A stretch of 64,000 nucleotides of DNA, from assembly GCF_001522545.3 (NCBI RefSeq), contig NC_031770.1:18922152-18986151 (forward strand), written 5' to 3'. Position 1 is the stretch's first letter; every line of letters begins with the position of its first letter. The notes under the pieces are model-generated. The model was given only the letters and a program-made list of their open reading frames with translations, was not told where the DNA came from and searched no databases. The DNA comes from Parus major (lineage: Eukaryota; Chordata; Aves; Passeriformes; Paridae). The position numbers and the translations under genes are program-made. Below are positions 38,610 to 53,862 of the stretch, piece after piece.

Positions 38610-39224
38610 CTGAATGTTTGAGGGGATGAGAAGAAAGAACAGAGGAACATGAGATAAAGGTGAAAGGCAGTAAAAGATGCAAGGTCTCCATGCAATCAAA
38701 GTAACACCTCCTACAGTCAGCGGACTGAGGGCCAGCTCTTTGTGCAAATGGTACAGAAACATGCAGAACAAACAAAAATTACTTGATGCTAAAATGCAAA
38801 CTTGTTTTAACCAACCAGTAAAAGAAATATGGAAACAAAACAATTATTCTTCATGGATGAAATAGTCAACCCTGGGCATGGCTTCCTTTATTAAAATCTT
38901 TCTTGGCAATCAGAACGGATTCGTGATATCATTTATTAACCCCCAGATGCTGCTTCATTAGAACACTTCTTGGCACATTTCTAAAACACAAATATAGATT
39001 TAATAAAGGCTTAACCCCCCCCCAAATTTAATATTTAACATATTTGGTGATACGTGAACCAAATCCCCTTTATGTGAATTATTACCTCACTACCTGGGCT
39101 TGTCATATGGTACATAAGCTGCCTCTAACAGAAACAAAGTTGATCCACTCTTAGCAAGCCAACAACACCTTACTCCAAATTTCCTACCTCTTGGAAGTGG
39201 AAGAGGCCCACTGCACGGACTAGC

Positions 39225-39300
39225 GAGCAATAAAGAAAAGGGTCGGGAGTGTAGTTTCAGGTTAGCACTGAGAACGGCGCTCGGTCGCGGTTCCCGGAGG
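39225..39300. other. Small CpG cluster within RRP15 intron 4
   Basis: About 75 bp with roughly eight CpG dinucleotides (for example GAACGGCGCTCGGTCGCGGTTCCCGG) in an otherwise CpG-poor intron. It could be a minor promoter, an enhancer or a decayed GC-rich insert. No open frame or core promoter element supports a choice. Confidence 0.3.
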
Positions 39301-42300
39301 TGACACATCACTTTTGGGCAGTGCAACAGCCCCATCCTGTGGCAACACTTTCCAACAACAGCTGGAAGCTATGCTTACATCCTTTACAGGACGGAAACAC
39401 CGAAAGCTGCTCGAGGAAAGATTTATTTCAGCTTCTATGCCTTAGCATCAAAACACTTCTGAGGAACAACATGGCTCAGGATCCATCATGCAAGCAAAAA
39501 AGTCGTCCTACCAGAGGAGAATTAGGGGCAGTGAAAACACTCATTTAGTTCTGCAGGGTCTTTGAAAGTAAAGTTAACACTGGTATGCCAGGTAGGCTTT
39601 CCCCACTCCCCTGCTCCAAAGAAGGGACCTCAGTGTCCTCTGTGGATAAGATTTGCCTAGTGGATGCAAAACCTGCATTAAATGTGTGATCACCATACAC
39701 ATCTGTCCATGCATCTTCTCTGTCATGCATCTAGGAATGTGATACCACTGCATATTTAAGCTGAAGCCTGTGGGAATCAATATTTGGGATAGAGCAGCAT
39801 ATAGAATTTGATAGCAGAAGAAAAGAGAAATGAAGAATGCTGTATGTTACTGTAAATAAAACATGTCCTATCACACCATCAGAAGTTATCTGAGTCCAAA
39901 AAGTCTGCCAAACAAGGTATGTGTTTTTAATAGGTAATCAAAGCAGAAATGCTACATGTGATTTCTGCAGTTCTTTATGAAACACTGTCCTCACAAAAAT
40001 AGGATAACAAGTCTTAACACTTTCCTTCCCAAAAGGAATTTCCCAGGGCCCAGCTCAAAAACATAGAAACTCTACAGCTGTTCCTCAAGATGTTTGCACT
40101 GGGTTTCTGTTTAGGGTTTGCTTTTGTGCCTTCACAGATGCTCTCATTAATGGCTACTCCCATCCAACAATTCCCTTTTTCCCAAGGGTAGTGCCTCCTA
40201 ACCACTTTCCACTCGTGCAACAATTTGCTTCAAGTGCTACACCCAATAAACCTAAAATCATCTCAGAAAGGGCAATCGTTTACCTGGCATTAAAGAGCTA
40301 CAGATAAGGTTCCTAGGCAGACCTTAAACCTTTTTCCATGGGAATCATCTGTATTGTTACAATAGTGCAAACATGGGTAGTCTGTTTTGGGATGCAAGGA
40401 GAGGGTAACTATTGTTCTCCTCCTTTTTAACTGCATTGCAGTTGTACATGTTTGCTTTTGCAGAGTGGAGAATAGTTTAAAAAACGAACAAAAAAACCCA
40501 CAAAAATCACCAAATTATTTATTTTTTAATCCCAGATCTTTTGATAAGTCACTATTTGAACAATGAAATTTGAGAGTTGAGTCTCAAATGTTCAAATGGA
40601 AACATCCAATATTTCTTATAAAACAATCTACATTTTTTGTTTTCAATAATAAACCAAACAGAATTCCTTTTTTTTCCCAGATGTACAGAACAGGGATTTT
40701 TTTAATTTTTATTATTTTGGTTTGGTTTTTAAACAGCACAGAAGGAGTAGATTATTATCAGCAATGACAGTTGCAGGCTCAGGGTTTGAAAAGCTCAATC
40801 CTCAAATTCATCACAAGCTACTATTCAGCAACCATTAGCCCTTCTTTCTGGCTATGTCAAGTGAACAACAGGACAAAAGCAGGACTTTAACAAAAGAGGG
40901 ATGCTGATCCTCCATAGCATTACCCATTATGTAAGGCACCACAAAGGCCTGAATAGAGTTTTACAACAAGCCCAAAGGAGAACGACAGAAGTAGCATGTT
41001 CATGCCTCAAAGATGAAGATTAAATGCTTGAAAGCAAATATTTAATCAATTTTAAGCATGCTTCCAAGTGAAGAAAATGCCTGGTTTAGTATCTTCATTC
41101 CTAACTCATTTACTACTCTATTTTTCCCTCAGAATAAAAACTCTCCAAATCTACTGCATCACAAAACATTCCCGAAGTCTTAAGAAAATATGCAGCAAGA
41201 GTATTTGTATAATTAACAATTAGTTGAACTGTAACATCACTTCCCAACTTGCTTTATGTAAGAATGTTAATACAGTTGGGTTTTCAATGCCATAATCTAG
41301 TATCATCTAAATAAAACAAAACTGATTCTTGGCATGTGGAAAATAAACCAGCTTTCAATCTACACAAATGCTTTTGAACTCCCAGTCAGCTGTTCATGCA
41401 CATCTCACTACAACACTGAAGTCCCCTTTGAACATTCCCAAATGAAAACAAAGCAGACTATATAAACAACGGAGTGTAATGATACACAATGTGAATCCTT
41501 CAGTAAGGCAAGGAGTGAAAAATTCTCGCGTTGCTTTTTTTCCTCTCCTCTTTTACACATTGGAATTGGGTTTTCTTTGCCAGAAGGGTGTGGCAACCCA
41601 TTTCAAAAGGTCTGAGAGGCAGCAATTAGTAAAATACCTGAAGAGTCACTGGTGTTTTACTAATTGCTGGTGATGAACTTGTTATCATGAGCTGAAATAA
41701 GACAGACCACACTGTGGTTACTCTAGTGCTGATACTTGCTCTGATGGACTCATGGTCCAGTTGAAGAGAGTTCATATAAATTAAAAAAAACCAAAAAAAT
41801 ACTTGCCTACTTGCTAGACTATCACAGCATTAGCTGAAGTCTCACACAAGTAGGGCTCTGTAGTGGGAACATACTTCCTGAATTAACCCTGCTTTGAAGA
41901 CATACTCTCTTAAAATCTGCACCAGGACAAGATAAACTGAAATTCTTGACCAAGTCCTAAAAAAACCAAACAAAGCTCCAACAAAGCTTAGTTCTGCCAC
42001 TTAGAACAAGCAGCTAGCCCTGGCAGGATCCAGGCTGGACCTGAGTCCTGGATGCTTTTAAAGTAATTGGTCTATGAAAGCCTTGTGGCATCAGCAGCAG
42101 CTATCTGATCAAGTTAGAAATCTCCGTGTTTTTGTTCATTTCTTTACCATCACAAAAAAATGGAGCTACAAAATTTGCTCTTAGTAAATGACAAAACAGT
42201 ATCTTCAACTGAGGCCTACCAAACTCAACACTGGAGCTGCAGCAGACAGCACTGACACCGAGCAGTGGGATCCCTCCTCTCTGCCACTTCTGAAGCAGGA

Positions 42301-43054
42301 TATCTGCCAGTTTTCAGAACCTTAGGCTCAAGCAGACCCGGGTCCATAGTGCTTATTGGTAAGTAATGGCATTAAAAGATGTGCCTTGAAATCAGACAAA
42401 AGACAGCATTTTACTCCACCGTCCACCAACTTGTGTCACTTGAGCACACTCCAGCTTCTGCATCTGCAAAGCAGCACACACACAAGAAAACAAACACACT
42501 ACAGCACTGTGGAGATTCCCTGAGAGCTGTGTCCAGAAGACAAGAACTCCAGGGTTTTAACAAAGGAACATTTTTCAGACCTAGGGATTACAGTCAGCAC
42601 ACTGGACCCCCATGCCTTTGTGTAAGATAAAATGCCAGAGCTTGCAGGGGCATCTCTCTCTACCATCACCTACAATAAATGTTTATTTGTACCTGTCAAG
42701 GAAGGAATTTCTAACATAAATATCTCTCAAGCAACAACTTTAAGCACTGAGAAAACAATTCTAACGTGTCTAATTAATCTGAACTGCCTCCCCAGGTTCC
42801 CCTGTTTTGCTCAATACAAATATTTAAGACCTTGAGACACAGTGAAGCTTTTGTCATGATGAAGAAGTTAAAAAGCTTAACTGCCAGAACACATTCTCAC
42901 ATACATCTGACAATTACCTTCCCTGTCAGCCTGCATCTTGCTCTGAATGACTGCTGCTATTCTGGTTCTCATCCCCAAGCAAGTCAGCGTAAACTGAGCT
43001 CCAGAAAACCCAAACAAAGCACAGGCATTCACTGAGGTGTGTTAAATATCAATT

Positions 43055-43086
43055 AATAATAATAATAATAGTAGTAGTAATAATAA
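43055..43086. repeat. Trinucleotide microsatellite (AAT)n with AGT units
   Basis: AAT units interrupted by three GTA units, then AAT again, followed by a short CCCCCC. It lies in RRP15 intron 4. Confidence 0.9.
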
Positions 43087-46000
43087 CCCCCCTTGGCAAA
43101 AGAGGGGGAAGGAATGAAAAACAAAGAACACCAGCATAATCAGTTCTCCTAAATTCATTTCCAGCAATATGCGAGCTCACAGGATAAGAAAATAAATTTC
43201 TTTCAGGTTGAGAAGAAATGAAAAAAACGGCAGCTAAAGTATCTAAAGCAGAAAGAGAAGCAGAAAATAAACTGTAATGATTTTTAACAGGAAAATGATA
43301 CTCGTTTGATCATCAATGCTGCCTGCAACTTTATCTGATTTGAGTTGCAGCGAGATCTTGACTCTAAGAAAGGTTCCTACATAAGCCTGATCCCAAAGAG
43401 CCAAAATACCACAAATATGCAAACTGAGAATCTAACATGCACCGCTATTCTCTTGAATTTCTGAAGTGAATTCTCACAGCAACTCTCTCTGGGAAGCATT
43501 TTCAAGCTTGCAGAACGTGTGAGCTGCTCAACAGAAATCCATTCTACTGCAGTATAATTCTGCACAATCATTTATTCCTTAGGGTGAGAAGTTATTCAAC
43601 ACCCATTTGCATTCTCTCTCTGATTGAGAAATTACATCAACTGAACTAAACTGCCCTGGTTTACTTGAAGTGACACCATACTGTGGGTATCAACAGTGGC
43701 ACAGGGGATTTACTCAAATCACAAACTCACACACACCAGAATCTGCTCTGGCAATTCTAGTAAATAAACCTAAGAATGAAATTTTTTTACAGTGTTTTGA
43801 GACCTGCTGTTCCTGTTCAAACTTCTCTGAAAGTAACACACTGGAATTATTACTACAAGCACAACAAATAGTGATTTTCCTTTTGAGCACAGCCAGAAGA
43901 CCACCCAGAGCTTAACGACCTGCATGAGGAATCTCCCCATCCTCATATCCTCCTCTAGGGTTTACTACAACTGGGGATGTGTGAATAAGAAGGAATGCTT
44001 TGGGTTGGCATGCAGAGGCTTAAACATGGCCCAACTTTAGAGGGGTCAGAAATCAATTACAGAATTTCTAAAAACAAGCATTAATCCTAAGTAAAGAAGA
44101 AAATTCATAAGCATCATTATTAAACGCTCAGTTGCAAAGAGGAATCTTAGGAAAAGCTTACGGGAGAACATATTTCCTCAGGCTGGGTTCACCAGAAACC
44201 TCATAAATTATTATTTCTGTCAGGAAAAGCAAAAATATTTTAAGAATTCAAGCTTAACACAGGGCCCTTCTGCACACAGGACGCTCTGGAACTCCTCAGC
44301 CTGCACTGTACTCCAGCCATCGACAGCAGCCATCTCAGAAACCCCTGTGCCGCACAAGGAATTCCACCACATGTTACTGCAAGACATGTTTGGCCACACT
44401 GGCATCAAGACTCTCTTCCCATGATTTAATGAGAATGATGTATAGCATGGGCATGCTACACCAGGAGCTGCTCACAGACAATAAAAACTCACCTGAAAAC
44501 AAGACTCACCCAACAAAACAATCCTATAGGCACGAACTGTTACCTTTACCCATACTGCTAAGTTCCCCTTGTGGAATACACTCTGTAATTTGTAATTCAC
44601 GTCATTTAAAATACAAGACAAAACAACAAAGTTGTAAATATGAAGTAATGACACTGTCTTTCCAACAGCCAGGCCAAAACACTCCACTAACAAAAAGAAA
44701 AAAAAGTCCACAAATCAGCATTTTTACATAGGTATCAGGTAAAGATTAGTTCAGAGTAGATTGCAAGTTACTACAGAAAAGGTATCTGGAAAGACAGGAA
44801 TAGACTCATACATTCCCTGTATGAGATTGTCATGCAACACATCACAGCAGGAAGTCTTTCTATGTGCCACTGCTACTCATTTTCAGTCCTGCTGGGTTTT
44901 GTCTCCTGTAAGAATAAAACTCTTCAACACCCTCATCTATATGTGTATACCTTCACATCTGAATGCCTGTTTATCAGCAGTCATACTACTGACAGTGAAA
45001 TTCCTGCCTACCAGACTGCCCATTCCTATGCCTGTATTCACCTGTTACTCCTACCCTTTATTCACCTCTAAATCTCCACACAGCTTTCATGCTTCATGTA
45101 CATGGCACTGCACAGCATCAGCATCAATTAATACTTGATATAAAGACTCCCTGAGTACCATGGTTGAAAACAACACATGATCAAGACCTTCGTACTTAAA
45201 GCAATGTGTTACACTTTCATTGCTTATCCGATGAGAATCTGTATTGCCAGTTATGGTAACCAAACGAGCTGAATCGTAGTTCTGACTTGGAAAAGATGGT
45301 GCTGTCCATGAGAAAAACCAACTTTTGCTAGCTAATCATGAGCTTCAGGTCTGAGGCAAAATATTGTTCATTTTATATTAAAAGCATACTGGTTAATTAC
45401 TAAGAACAATCTTACATGGACAACTCCCTACTTGTTTCCATCATTATAACTAAAAGGAAGATAATGAACTGAGAATTCTTCTGTTTGGATGGGATTCAAA
45501 ATGAAGGAATAAAGAACTTTTCTAGATGTGCAGCATTTCAACCCTGAAATAAAGGCCATACAACTTCTCCAAAATAATAAAACTACTCTCCATCAGCTGG
45601 TCCTTCATTTCCTAGTATGTTTTTCCCACAGAATGAGGACATGACAGAGTTCAAAGATGAACCTAAACATCACCTCAGATCGAAAACATCTTTGTTACCA
45701 GCTGCACAGTTCCTGAACCACCAAGCTGTACCTGGAAAATACACAGATATGGCAAGTGCCTAGTAAAAAAGCATGCAGTTGAGATTAAGGCCTCCACTGT
45801 ACTATCCCTCAGAAGTTACATCCTTGTGTCTTTCAACAGTCCACTTTAGACAAATATTTTCCAGTCACAACAGATTTTTCTCAGATGTCACCCATTAACA
45901 AAAAACACTTACGTGCTATTTCAGCTGGGTACCTAAAATTTTCTGCAAGTTGTTATAAAAGCTTGCCTGTTGGCCCAGTGAGGAAACATGCAGACCTGCA

Positions 46001-49000
46001 GTTGTTTAGAGTATTTCTGATTTTTTTTCTTTTTTTTTTTTCCCTTACAATAAATTAGGAGCTTGAAAAATTTTGAATAATATGAATGTCACTCAAATTA
46101 TTTCCAACCAATGATGCTAAAATCATCCACTATTTTTCATTATGATTCAGCAAGAGGCATAATGGAGTGAGTTCCCAAAAGGTTGCTTCAAACAATAAAG
46201 GCTACAGTAATGATCATGCCCATCCCTTCCAGCACTTAAGAAATCATCTCACAGAACAGCTGATGAGAAAGAAGAGGGACGAGTGAAAAGCCTCTTCTTC
46301 CTGACTCAAGATTTCCACTTTTGAGTCTCAGAAGAAATATAAGGATCCAAAAAACTCTAAGAGGATGAGGAAAAAAACCCACCTAAAGAGAGTGTACAAG
46401 GAACCAACCTTTGTGCAATTTTATTACTAAATTTGAAATAATGACATTTTCATGCCTGCTAAGCAGCTTGTCTGATTTCACCTCCCTACAGTCATTACCC
46501 TTGCTTTTATCTAAATGGTTTTTGCAACCTTAGATATCTTAGAGGTCTCCAAATCCAGATTTCTCTGACTTTATATTTTTGTAATTTCCCCTCATGCTGC
46601 CCTGTGTGAGTGGCAAGCTCATTAAGGAACAGATCATACCCCTCAACACTCCTAGGCTGCTTTCTAAAAGCAGTTTAAACCTGACGAAGGAAGATGTAAA
46701 ATGCCCAGGATCCTAATCCCGTATCTTAAACATCTGGCTACCCTTTCTCTGCATTTCTGACCTTTCCATCTCCCTCTATGTTTCTGTATGGGCTTTCCCA
46801 ACAGCTGCAGGTGGAAAAAAAATGACACAGACCACCTGCAGAACATTGGCCAAAGTTTAGCAGCAAACCAAAAAGAGGTCAGACCTTTCCAAGAGGCAGT
46901 TTTAGTATAATTTGTAATACTACCAGGTTTTAAAAAAGTACATTTTCTAATATTTCAGTAAATTTCAGAAACACTCATTAAAAATTGGCTGGGATTTCCC
47001 ATAGTACTGAAAAAAAAATTTACTGAACTCAGCAACCCTCTAACCACTGCAAGCTGGAAGCAGTTTGACCCACCACTCCTGAAGTCTATCTACCAAGATA
47101 AACAGATGAGTAGGTACCCACAAAGGTCATTTATAACACACACACTCTGGAAATCACAACATTTTATACCTTAATAAAACTTAGAAGTAAAGGAATCACT
47201 TTTCATGTTAATTTCCAACAGCAAATGTTTGTGGGGGGGGAATAAACTTCTTCAGATAGACAAGATCCCAAACCTTATTTCCAGAGAACATTTTTCTATA
47301 AAACTTTATGAAATGTTTAGATGTATTTTTTTCTAACTACATTGCCCTGACTATAAGAGTTATGAACAAAGCCAAAAGTGGAGAGCTGCTTTTATAAGGC
47401 TTCCAACTTGATTTACCAGATAAAAGTCTAATAGGTTTTGACTCTTTGTGCTTTGTATAATCACAGGAAGATCAAAAGAAGATGCATGCCACAAGTTTTT
47501 CAAATGTGGTTGTTTTAGACATAGTTTTACTGAAAAAAAAAAAGCGCCTTGCAACATCTTCTGGGAAAACAGAACACCATCACAGTATCCTGTGCACTAA
47601 TAAACAAATAACAAGGCAAGTTACTCTCAAATATGACAGATGGAGCTGTCTCAGCATTGCCTGACATTTCAATCACAACTCGCTGTTTATATTCACTTAA
47701 AAATTTGCCAAACTTCAACTGCTTCATGTTGAAGGATTTTGCAATGTTTCAAATATAACCATTCCATTCCTTTTCACAGAAAGACAAACTTAAAATATTT
47801 TGTCTTCAGCTCTAAGGAAGAAAGAGACATTTTCTAAAGGAACCCATTAAAACCTTGCATCATTCATTCATTTTAAACTTAAAAATCAGTTAAGGATGTG
47901 TTTTGGAGCTGGCAATGTATCTTTTGCTATCTCCATGAACATTTGCCTGGATCTGGACAAGTTACAAGCATCTGGAAGATTGCCCTCCCCAAACCTCAGG
48001 TCATCACCTCAGTAGATGCAATAGACATTTAGCATCCAAATTCTCTTAAGATATCTGTCCTCACTGATCACACACTATCTGCATCTTAGCAGGCAGCATT
48101 CAGCTGAACTGTGAGTGACTCATGATGACACACAGGGAACTGGCCTTTCTGTGTGAACAGCTGTCAGGGCTGCTCCTGCGTTAGGCACAGGATACTTGCT
48201 TGGCCCCCAGATGCAGAGGGAAAAAAACCTGTCAGGAACATAGAACAGGAAGAGGATAAAAGAAGAGATAGATGGGAACAAAGTGAAAAATCACAGCCTT
48301 TTCCCTGCCTGATTTCTGATCAGATATCTGAAAAATATGACAGAAAGAGATATCTGAATATTAAACCACAGGAAAAAGGGTAAACCTAGTGAAATACTGC
48401 CCTTCACAAGACCCTTAATTGTCTTTTGTGGAGTTGAATTTACAGTGCCAAGTTCTTAACATCTAATCAATCAAATTTAAATATTGAAACATGGACATTT
48501 AAATTGACATTTAAATACTGACAAAGTCCTACATTCCCATGTTAACACAGATGTGCATTACCTGCTATGACAACAACCAGGGAACTGAGTTTGCACATCT
48601 TAAAAACCCAATCCGGTTGATGACCCAAATTCTGTAAGTTAATACAACTTCTAAAGAGATTTAAAGTATAAATGTCAGCATCAAACAACCTCTAATACTG
48701 CACAACACCACTTTACTTAAAGAACATAAGGAATATAGGCTATAGCAAACCTGTGGCAGGCTGCACTGCATTTATCCCTAAGGATATTCCTAAGAATACA
48801 ACATAAAATTAGTTGTCAGCAACTTTCTGGTACAAAACCAAAAAACTTCATTAAAAACATCAGCTCCAAACATATATGGGGTGACCTTCAAGAGAATGTA
48901 CACACAGTTGGGAAAAACAGATACAAATGCAGGATCTAAAGGAATCTAAATTAAAAGTTTTTGTGCATGTGATGGGAAGACATTTATTAAAACTGTGAGA

Positions 49001-52000
49001 ATACATCTACTCTGGCTACAGCTGAACTAAATTAATACTTGGCTGCCCCCTCAAATGTGCTGGAATACATGCATGCCTGGTTACTCCTTCTATTAGGTCT
49101 GTAAAACCAGCACACAACAGCTGTAGTAATAAACTTCCACTACTCTGCAATGCCATTATCACCTCTAAGGAAGTTTCCTGATAAGATTAAAAGAGGTGTA
49201 GATACACCTTACCAAATTTCCAGAAGTCATCTCTGCCTTCATCCACAGTTAAACAATTTCCTAACACAGGCTGAAGCAACTGTTCAGACCATTGTCACTC
49301 CAAAGAGGTATATGAATGTAAAGAATTTTTTTTTCACCCTCCCAATTGCTACACTGTGAAAGAAGTGGAAAGAAACATACCATGCTGATGGCCAGTTCTC
49401 AAGAAGCTGCAAGGAAAAGATGACAGTCACTCTCAGTTTTTAAACTGACGTGACTTTTAAGCTGGAAAGCACAATTAATAGCCCCATTTAGCTTAAAAAA
49501 ATGGAAAAAATGGAAGTCCCCATGCCACTCCTTGTATCCCAGCAAGAACAGCGGTCAAAGCCGGAAGCGTAATATTCCTCCTGCCCTTGAACAATCTTCA
49601 AACTACTGCTTAAAATAAAGTCTTAAGGACAGAAGAAAAATCTATAGTAAGCCTGACTCTAATCACTGTCCTTACAAATTATTTACCAGATACTTGGAGC
49701 ATTTATAAAATATGTTTGAGGTAGAAGGAACTTTTCTGGAAAATCACTTCAAGTCTCATATGACCAATAGCTGCTACAAAATAGCACTTGTATTCTTCTC
49801 ACTTTCCTTGCCATCAATCAATGATTTTAGAATAGCTACTATTTTGAGACAAACACACCAATTTTTTTCCAGGTGCCATCACAACACAGGAAGCAAATTG
49901 TAGGTCATGTAGTCAGCCTAGCTTCCAGAAAGATTATCTTGAAGAATTTGGATCATGGTTACTGAACTACACCAGGAAATCCTGCTCTTAATTTCACCAC
50001 TGAAATGCTCTGCAACAGATCTGGTACAAAAAAGTTTACAAGTTGAAGCAAAATCATTCTACAAAGTCCTAATTAAAAATGAAAGGTTCGTGATTATGCT
50101 TGTCATGAAGTGTATCTGTAACCTTCATGCCAGTTGTTTATGTGTCACCAAAAAATGGTTTACCACACAGTAAAATTCTTTACAGGGAGCAGCACAAATG
50201 ATAGGAGAAAAGTCAAGATGCGATTATCACTGGCACATAGCAAGCAAGGAGGATAACTCTGAATTTCTTTTGAATTTCCTTGTTTTCTTACAATTAAGAT
50301 TTCAAGACCTCACATAGTTTACTACATTAGCCAACCTATCTGCAACTCTAAGAGAACAGAAACTTCACTCAACCCTGGAAGCAAAGGTACTTCCTAAGAG
50401 CACCCTGAAATTTATTAAGGACCTAAAGAAAACAAAGGATTCCTACAAGGAATTTTTTACTGCTGCTACATACTTTTGTACTCATTCTATAGACATAAAA
50501 ATTACTTCAGCCTCCAGGCCTGAAAGAACATAATATTTCTAATATTTCTAAATATTCCCTTTCTAAACCTATAGTTTAATAATGTTTCTTGTAGTGTCTT
50601 ACAGGCAAATATGACCAACACATTCTGAAATGAAAAGCTGGTGTGTAAGGATTGTGTTGAACAAAATTGAAAGCTCTCATATCTGCCAGTAAAAGATTCC
50701 TAGAAAAACCCACCCCAAAAGTTAAAAAAAAGCCTATCTGAACACAAAAGAGTGGGATTTTACTATTTTTTTAAAATTACTACATTTTTCTCCCACATTG
50801 CAAGGCTTCAGAAAAGGTGGTGAGGGGAGAGAAATTAGATGATCTTACCCAGAGGCAAGCATCATGCACAGTAACTTGGAAAAAAAAACAGGAAAAAATA
50901 TTACACAAGTCAGCTGGCTCAGCAAGGATTAAGAAATACCTTGATAAACAGCAAATGATATGAAAGGCAAAGCTTTTGGCTCCAGCTCAGAAAAGTAATT
51001 ACTCCCAGCTGGGCACACAGAACTCCAAGAAGGGCTACAGTTTCACAAGAAGGGCACAGTCTTTCCTTCATAGTTATGTTGGTAGATATATGCCAAGTAA
51101 TATTTAGGCCAATGGCTAAAAGTAAACAAGACTATGAACAATGTTCTAGTGGGGTACAGGTTACCTGTCCTTCCCAGGAATGCATGAAGCTGATGGAAAC
51201 AGAGAGAAAAATTTAAAAAGTGGTCATGCTACTCTGAAATCATACTACTGCAGATAGGCCTTTATAGAGCATTTAATTTCTTTTTTTCACACATATATAT
51301 ACTTGGCTAAATAGTCAATCAACAGAGCTTTACCAGAGTTTTCTTCAACCCCTGACATTTGAAAGGAATTGCCAAACTTTGAAAAATATGAAGCAAATTT
51401 TGCATTCAAAAACTGCTGCAGAGCAAGAAAATTCTCTCACCCATTCTCAAAATACAGTCAAGTCTCATGTCACAGCACAAGGCTTGAGTCAAAAAAAGGT
51501 TTGCTTTCACTGGTAAAACTTTCTTCTGCTATTTTTCCTGCTGACTGCTTGTTTTATGTGGGTGGGGTAGTGTTTTTATTGTTCTGGACTGCCTTTTAAT
51601 TGATGGCAGAGTGCCTGGATTTTGGGATTGGCATCTCTTCCATTGTTTTTGCTGAGATAAATAAATGTATCTTCCCCCTCCCCTTTTTTTAGAAATGAAT
51701 ACACTCTATATTCTTGACTGCTAAAAACAAACCCACAAAACAAACAAACAAAAGCTTTCGGATGGCACAAACAATCTGCTGAAATCCTGCTGCAAGGAAT
51801 TTACTACTGAAAAACCTCATCCAGGCTTCCTACCCTCTGAAACACTCTCAAAGACCAAGAAGCAGAGATACAGCAGTGGAGGCCAGCAGAACTGTTCAGT
51901 GGCTAAATATCTGTGTAACTCTGAGAAGGAGAACGAAGAGCAGATTTTGGCCTCAACCTCAAGCCTCAACAACTACCAGGAGGGAAGCTTGCTAAATGAG

Positions 52001-53660
52001 TAAGATATGTTCTCAAGAGAAAATAAGGCAGATTAGGAACAGCTTGAAAAGGAGTTACTGAAGAGTTTGGTTCAGTATTAAATTGAATGGAGAGTCACTG
52101 AAGCAAAGGCAACAAGGGAGAGAGGAAGAGGGGTGGCCTGTCTAGGCAGACATGCAATTAAAAAACCCAAGCAAAAACCCTGATCCTTACCTCAGCTTTT
52201 GTGCACAAGCAATGTGAAAGAGGCACCTACATTAATACTCAAACCCAACAGTAACCAGCCAGCATCTAAAGCATCTCCAGAGGTCTTGAATGGAAATATA
52301 CTGTTACCCACACTGCCAAAATAAAACTTTTTTTTTAAGTATAGAAACATTTGCAATCTGTGTTTCCTGACCTAGTAATTCAAAAATTGCCCTGCTACAA
52401 TGTGACACAAAACAAAGGTCCTAATTCTTGCTCAGATATTGATTCATTGCTGACTACAATAGTAATTGGCACTGCCATTGTTCCAATATTCTGCTATTCC
52501 AAGGGAGGAAAAGCAAACAAACCAAAAAAAGAACCACACACATGTACATTCCCCCCCACCCAAACAAGCAAGCTGGAATTATTTAAGGAGAAATAAAGTG
52601 TCAGCACCAAGCTAAATTGTTCTCATTATCCAAAGAATTTAAAAAATACTTCAATATTGCACTTGCATGAAAATTGTATGAGCACTCCATGCCAGGCAGT
52701 GTTTCAGCATGTTCCCAAAGTGCACACAAACAAAAAACATATGACAAACTGTTGTCTCCCAACTGATTAAAGTATTTCTTCCTGGCACGGAAAAGCACTT
52801 AGTTAACTGCAGTGTGTGTCTGCGCCAGCTGCAGTATTCCACCCACCACCAAGCACAGAGTTCAAACCTGAACACAAATACGCTTCAAGAACGTGCAGCT
52901 TCTGAAATACGAGAAACAGTGTGCCTGAGCAACTTGTTTTCAACCCTGAGCTACTTGGTGAGCTGAAAGAACTGATGAAGAGTTGGATGAGTCCAACTAC
53001 ACTGTGTCTCAAACACATTTGAAAAAAAGGAGAATGTATTTCTTTCCAAAACTTCCCAAAAGCAAGGAAGGCACACCAGCCCGACACACACAGAGAATCA
53101 GGGAAAGAAAAGCCTAATGTTTAATACATCTCTATTTCTCTCTCTTGTGGAATTCACTTTGTATAGCAAATCCTTCCATTTCAGACACCATAATCACGCA
53201 AAGAAAGCAAGCATGACATGACCAAACCATGGGGACACACAAGTAGTACAATCTAATACATCAAGTAAGGTGAACAGCCCCCAGCTCTTTAACAATTTCA
53301 AGCAGCTAACTATAATTGGCCAAATTCCAAATGTCACAATCCACCATAATATAGCAGTTTGTTCTATGCCTGGTGCAAAATCCAAGACAAAATCCCAAGT
53401 TTCATAATCTTTTTTTAAACACACAGCTAAACCAAGTTATTTGCATAAAAGTCTTGATGTCTTAGCAGAAGAGCTTCCAGCATTTTGTACTTTGATAGTC
53501 AAAAGACAGGGAAAACAGGCTAAGAGCTACTTGTTCCCTTCCAGAAGTGTCAAAATATCCCAGCCATTTGGGTCATAGGTTTATGAAAAGCAGGCACATT
53601 AACAGAGAGTACATTGAGAAGGTACCTTGTAAGTGTTTTTTTCTCACAGATGAAGCTCAC

Positions 53661-53862
53661 CTGTTTACTTTTTGTGGCCTTTCCAGCTGGATTCTTGCCT
53701 CCTTTAGCCCCCTCCATGTTTCTTAGAACATCGATGAAATCTCTCTTTGAAACAGAAGACATCAGTTTAGCACGCTTCCTCTCAGAGCTCCCAACCTTCT
53801 TCACCTTCTCTTCCATTTTCTTCTGGTGCATCCTGACAGCATTGAATAATTGTACAACACCT
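53661..53862 (-). CDS. RRP15: RRP15, coding exon 4
   Basis: Encodes residues 148-214 plus the last base of codon 147. The acceptor CCCTGTCCCAG|AGGTG and donor CAG|GTGAGC are both strong. The translation [10 protein letters not shown], then [17 protein letters not shown] and [15 protein letters not shown], matches human RRP15 closely: it is the Rrp15p core domain of the family. The C-terminal part of the exon is lysine-rich (KATKSKQ), consistent with nucleolar targeting and RNA contact. The exon enters in phase 2 (exon 3 ends with AG, this exon supplies A for Arg) and leaves in phase 0. Confidence 0.97.

Larger units (their letters stand above)
38610..53660 (-). other. RRP15: RRP15 intron 4
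   Basis: A 15-kb intron from donor CAG|GTGAGC (53660) to acceptor CAG at 38612-38610. It contains simple repeats (AAT repeat at 43055-43086), scattered homopolymers and a small CpG-bearing patch at 39225-39300. I see no other gene; all frames are short and carry no motif I recognise. Confidence 0.85.
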
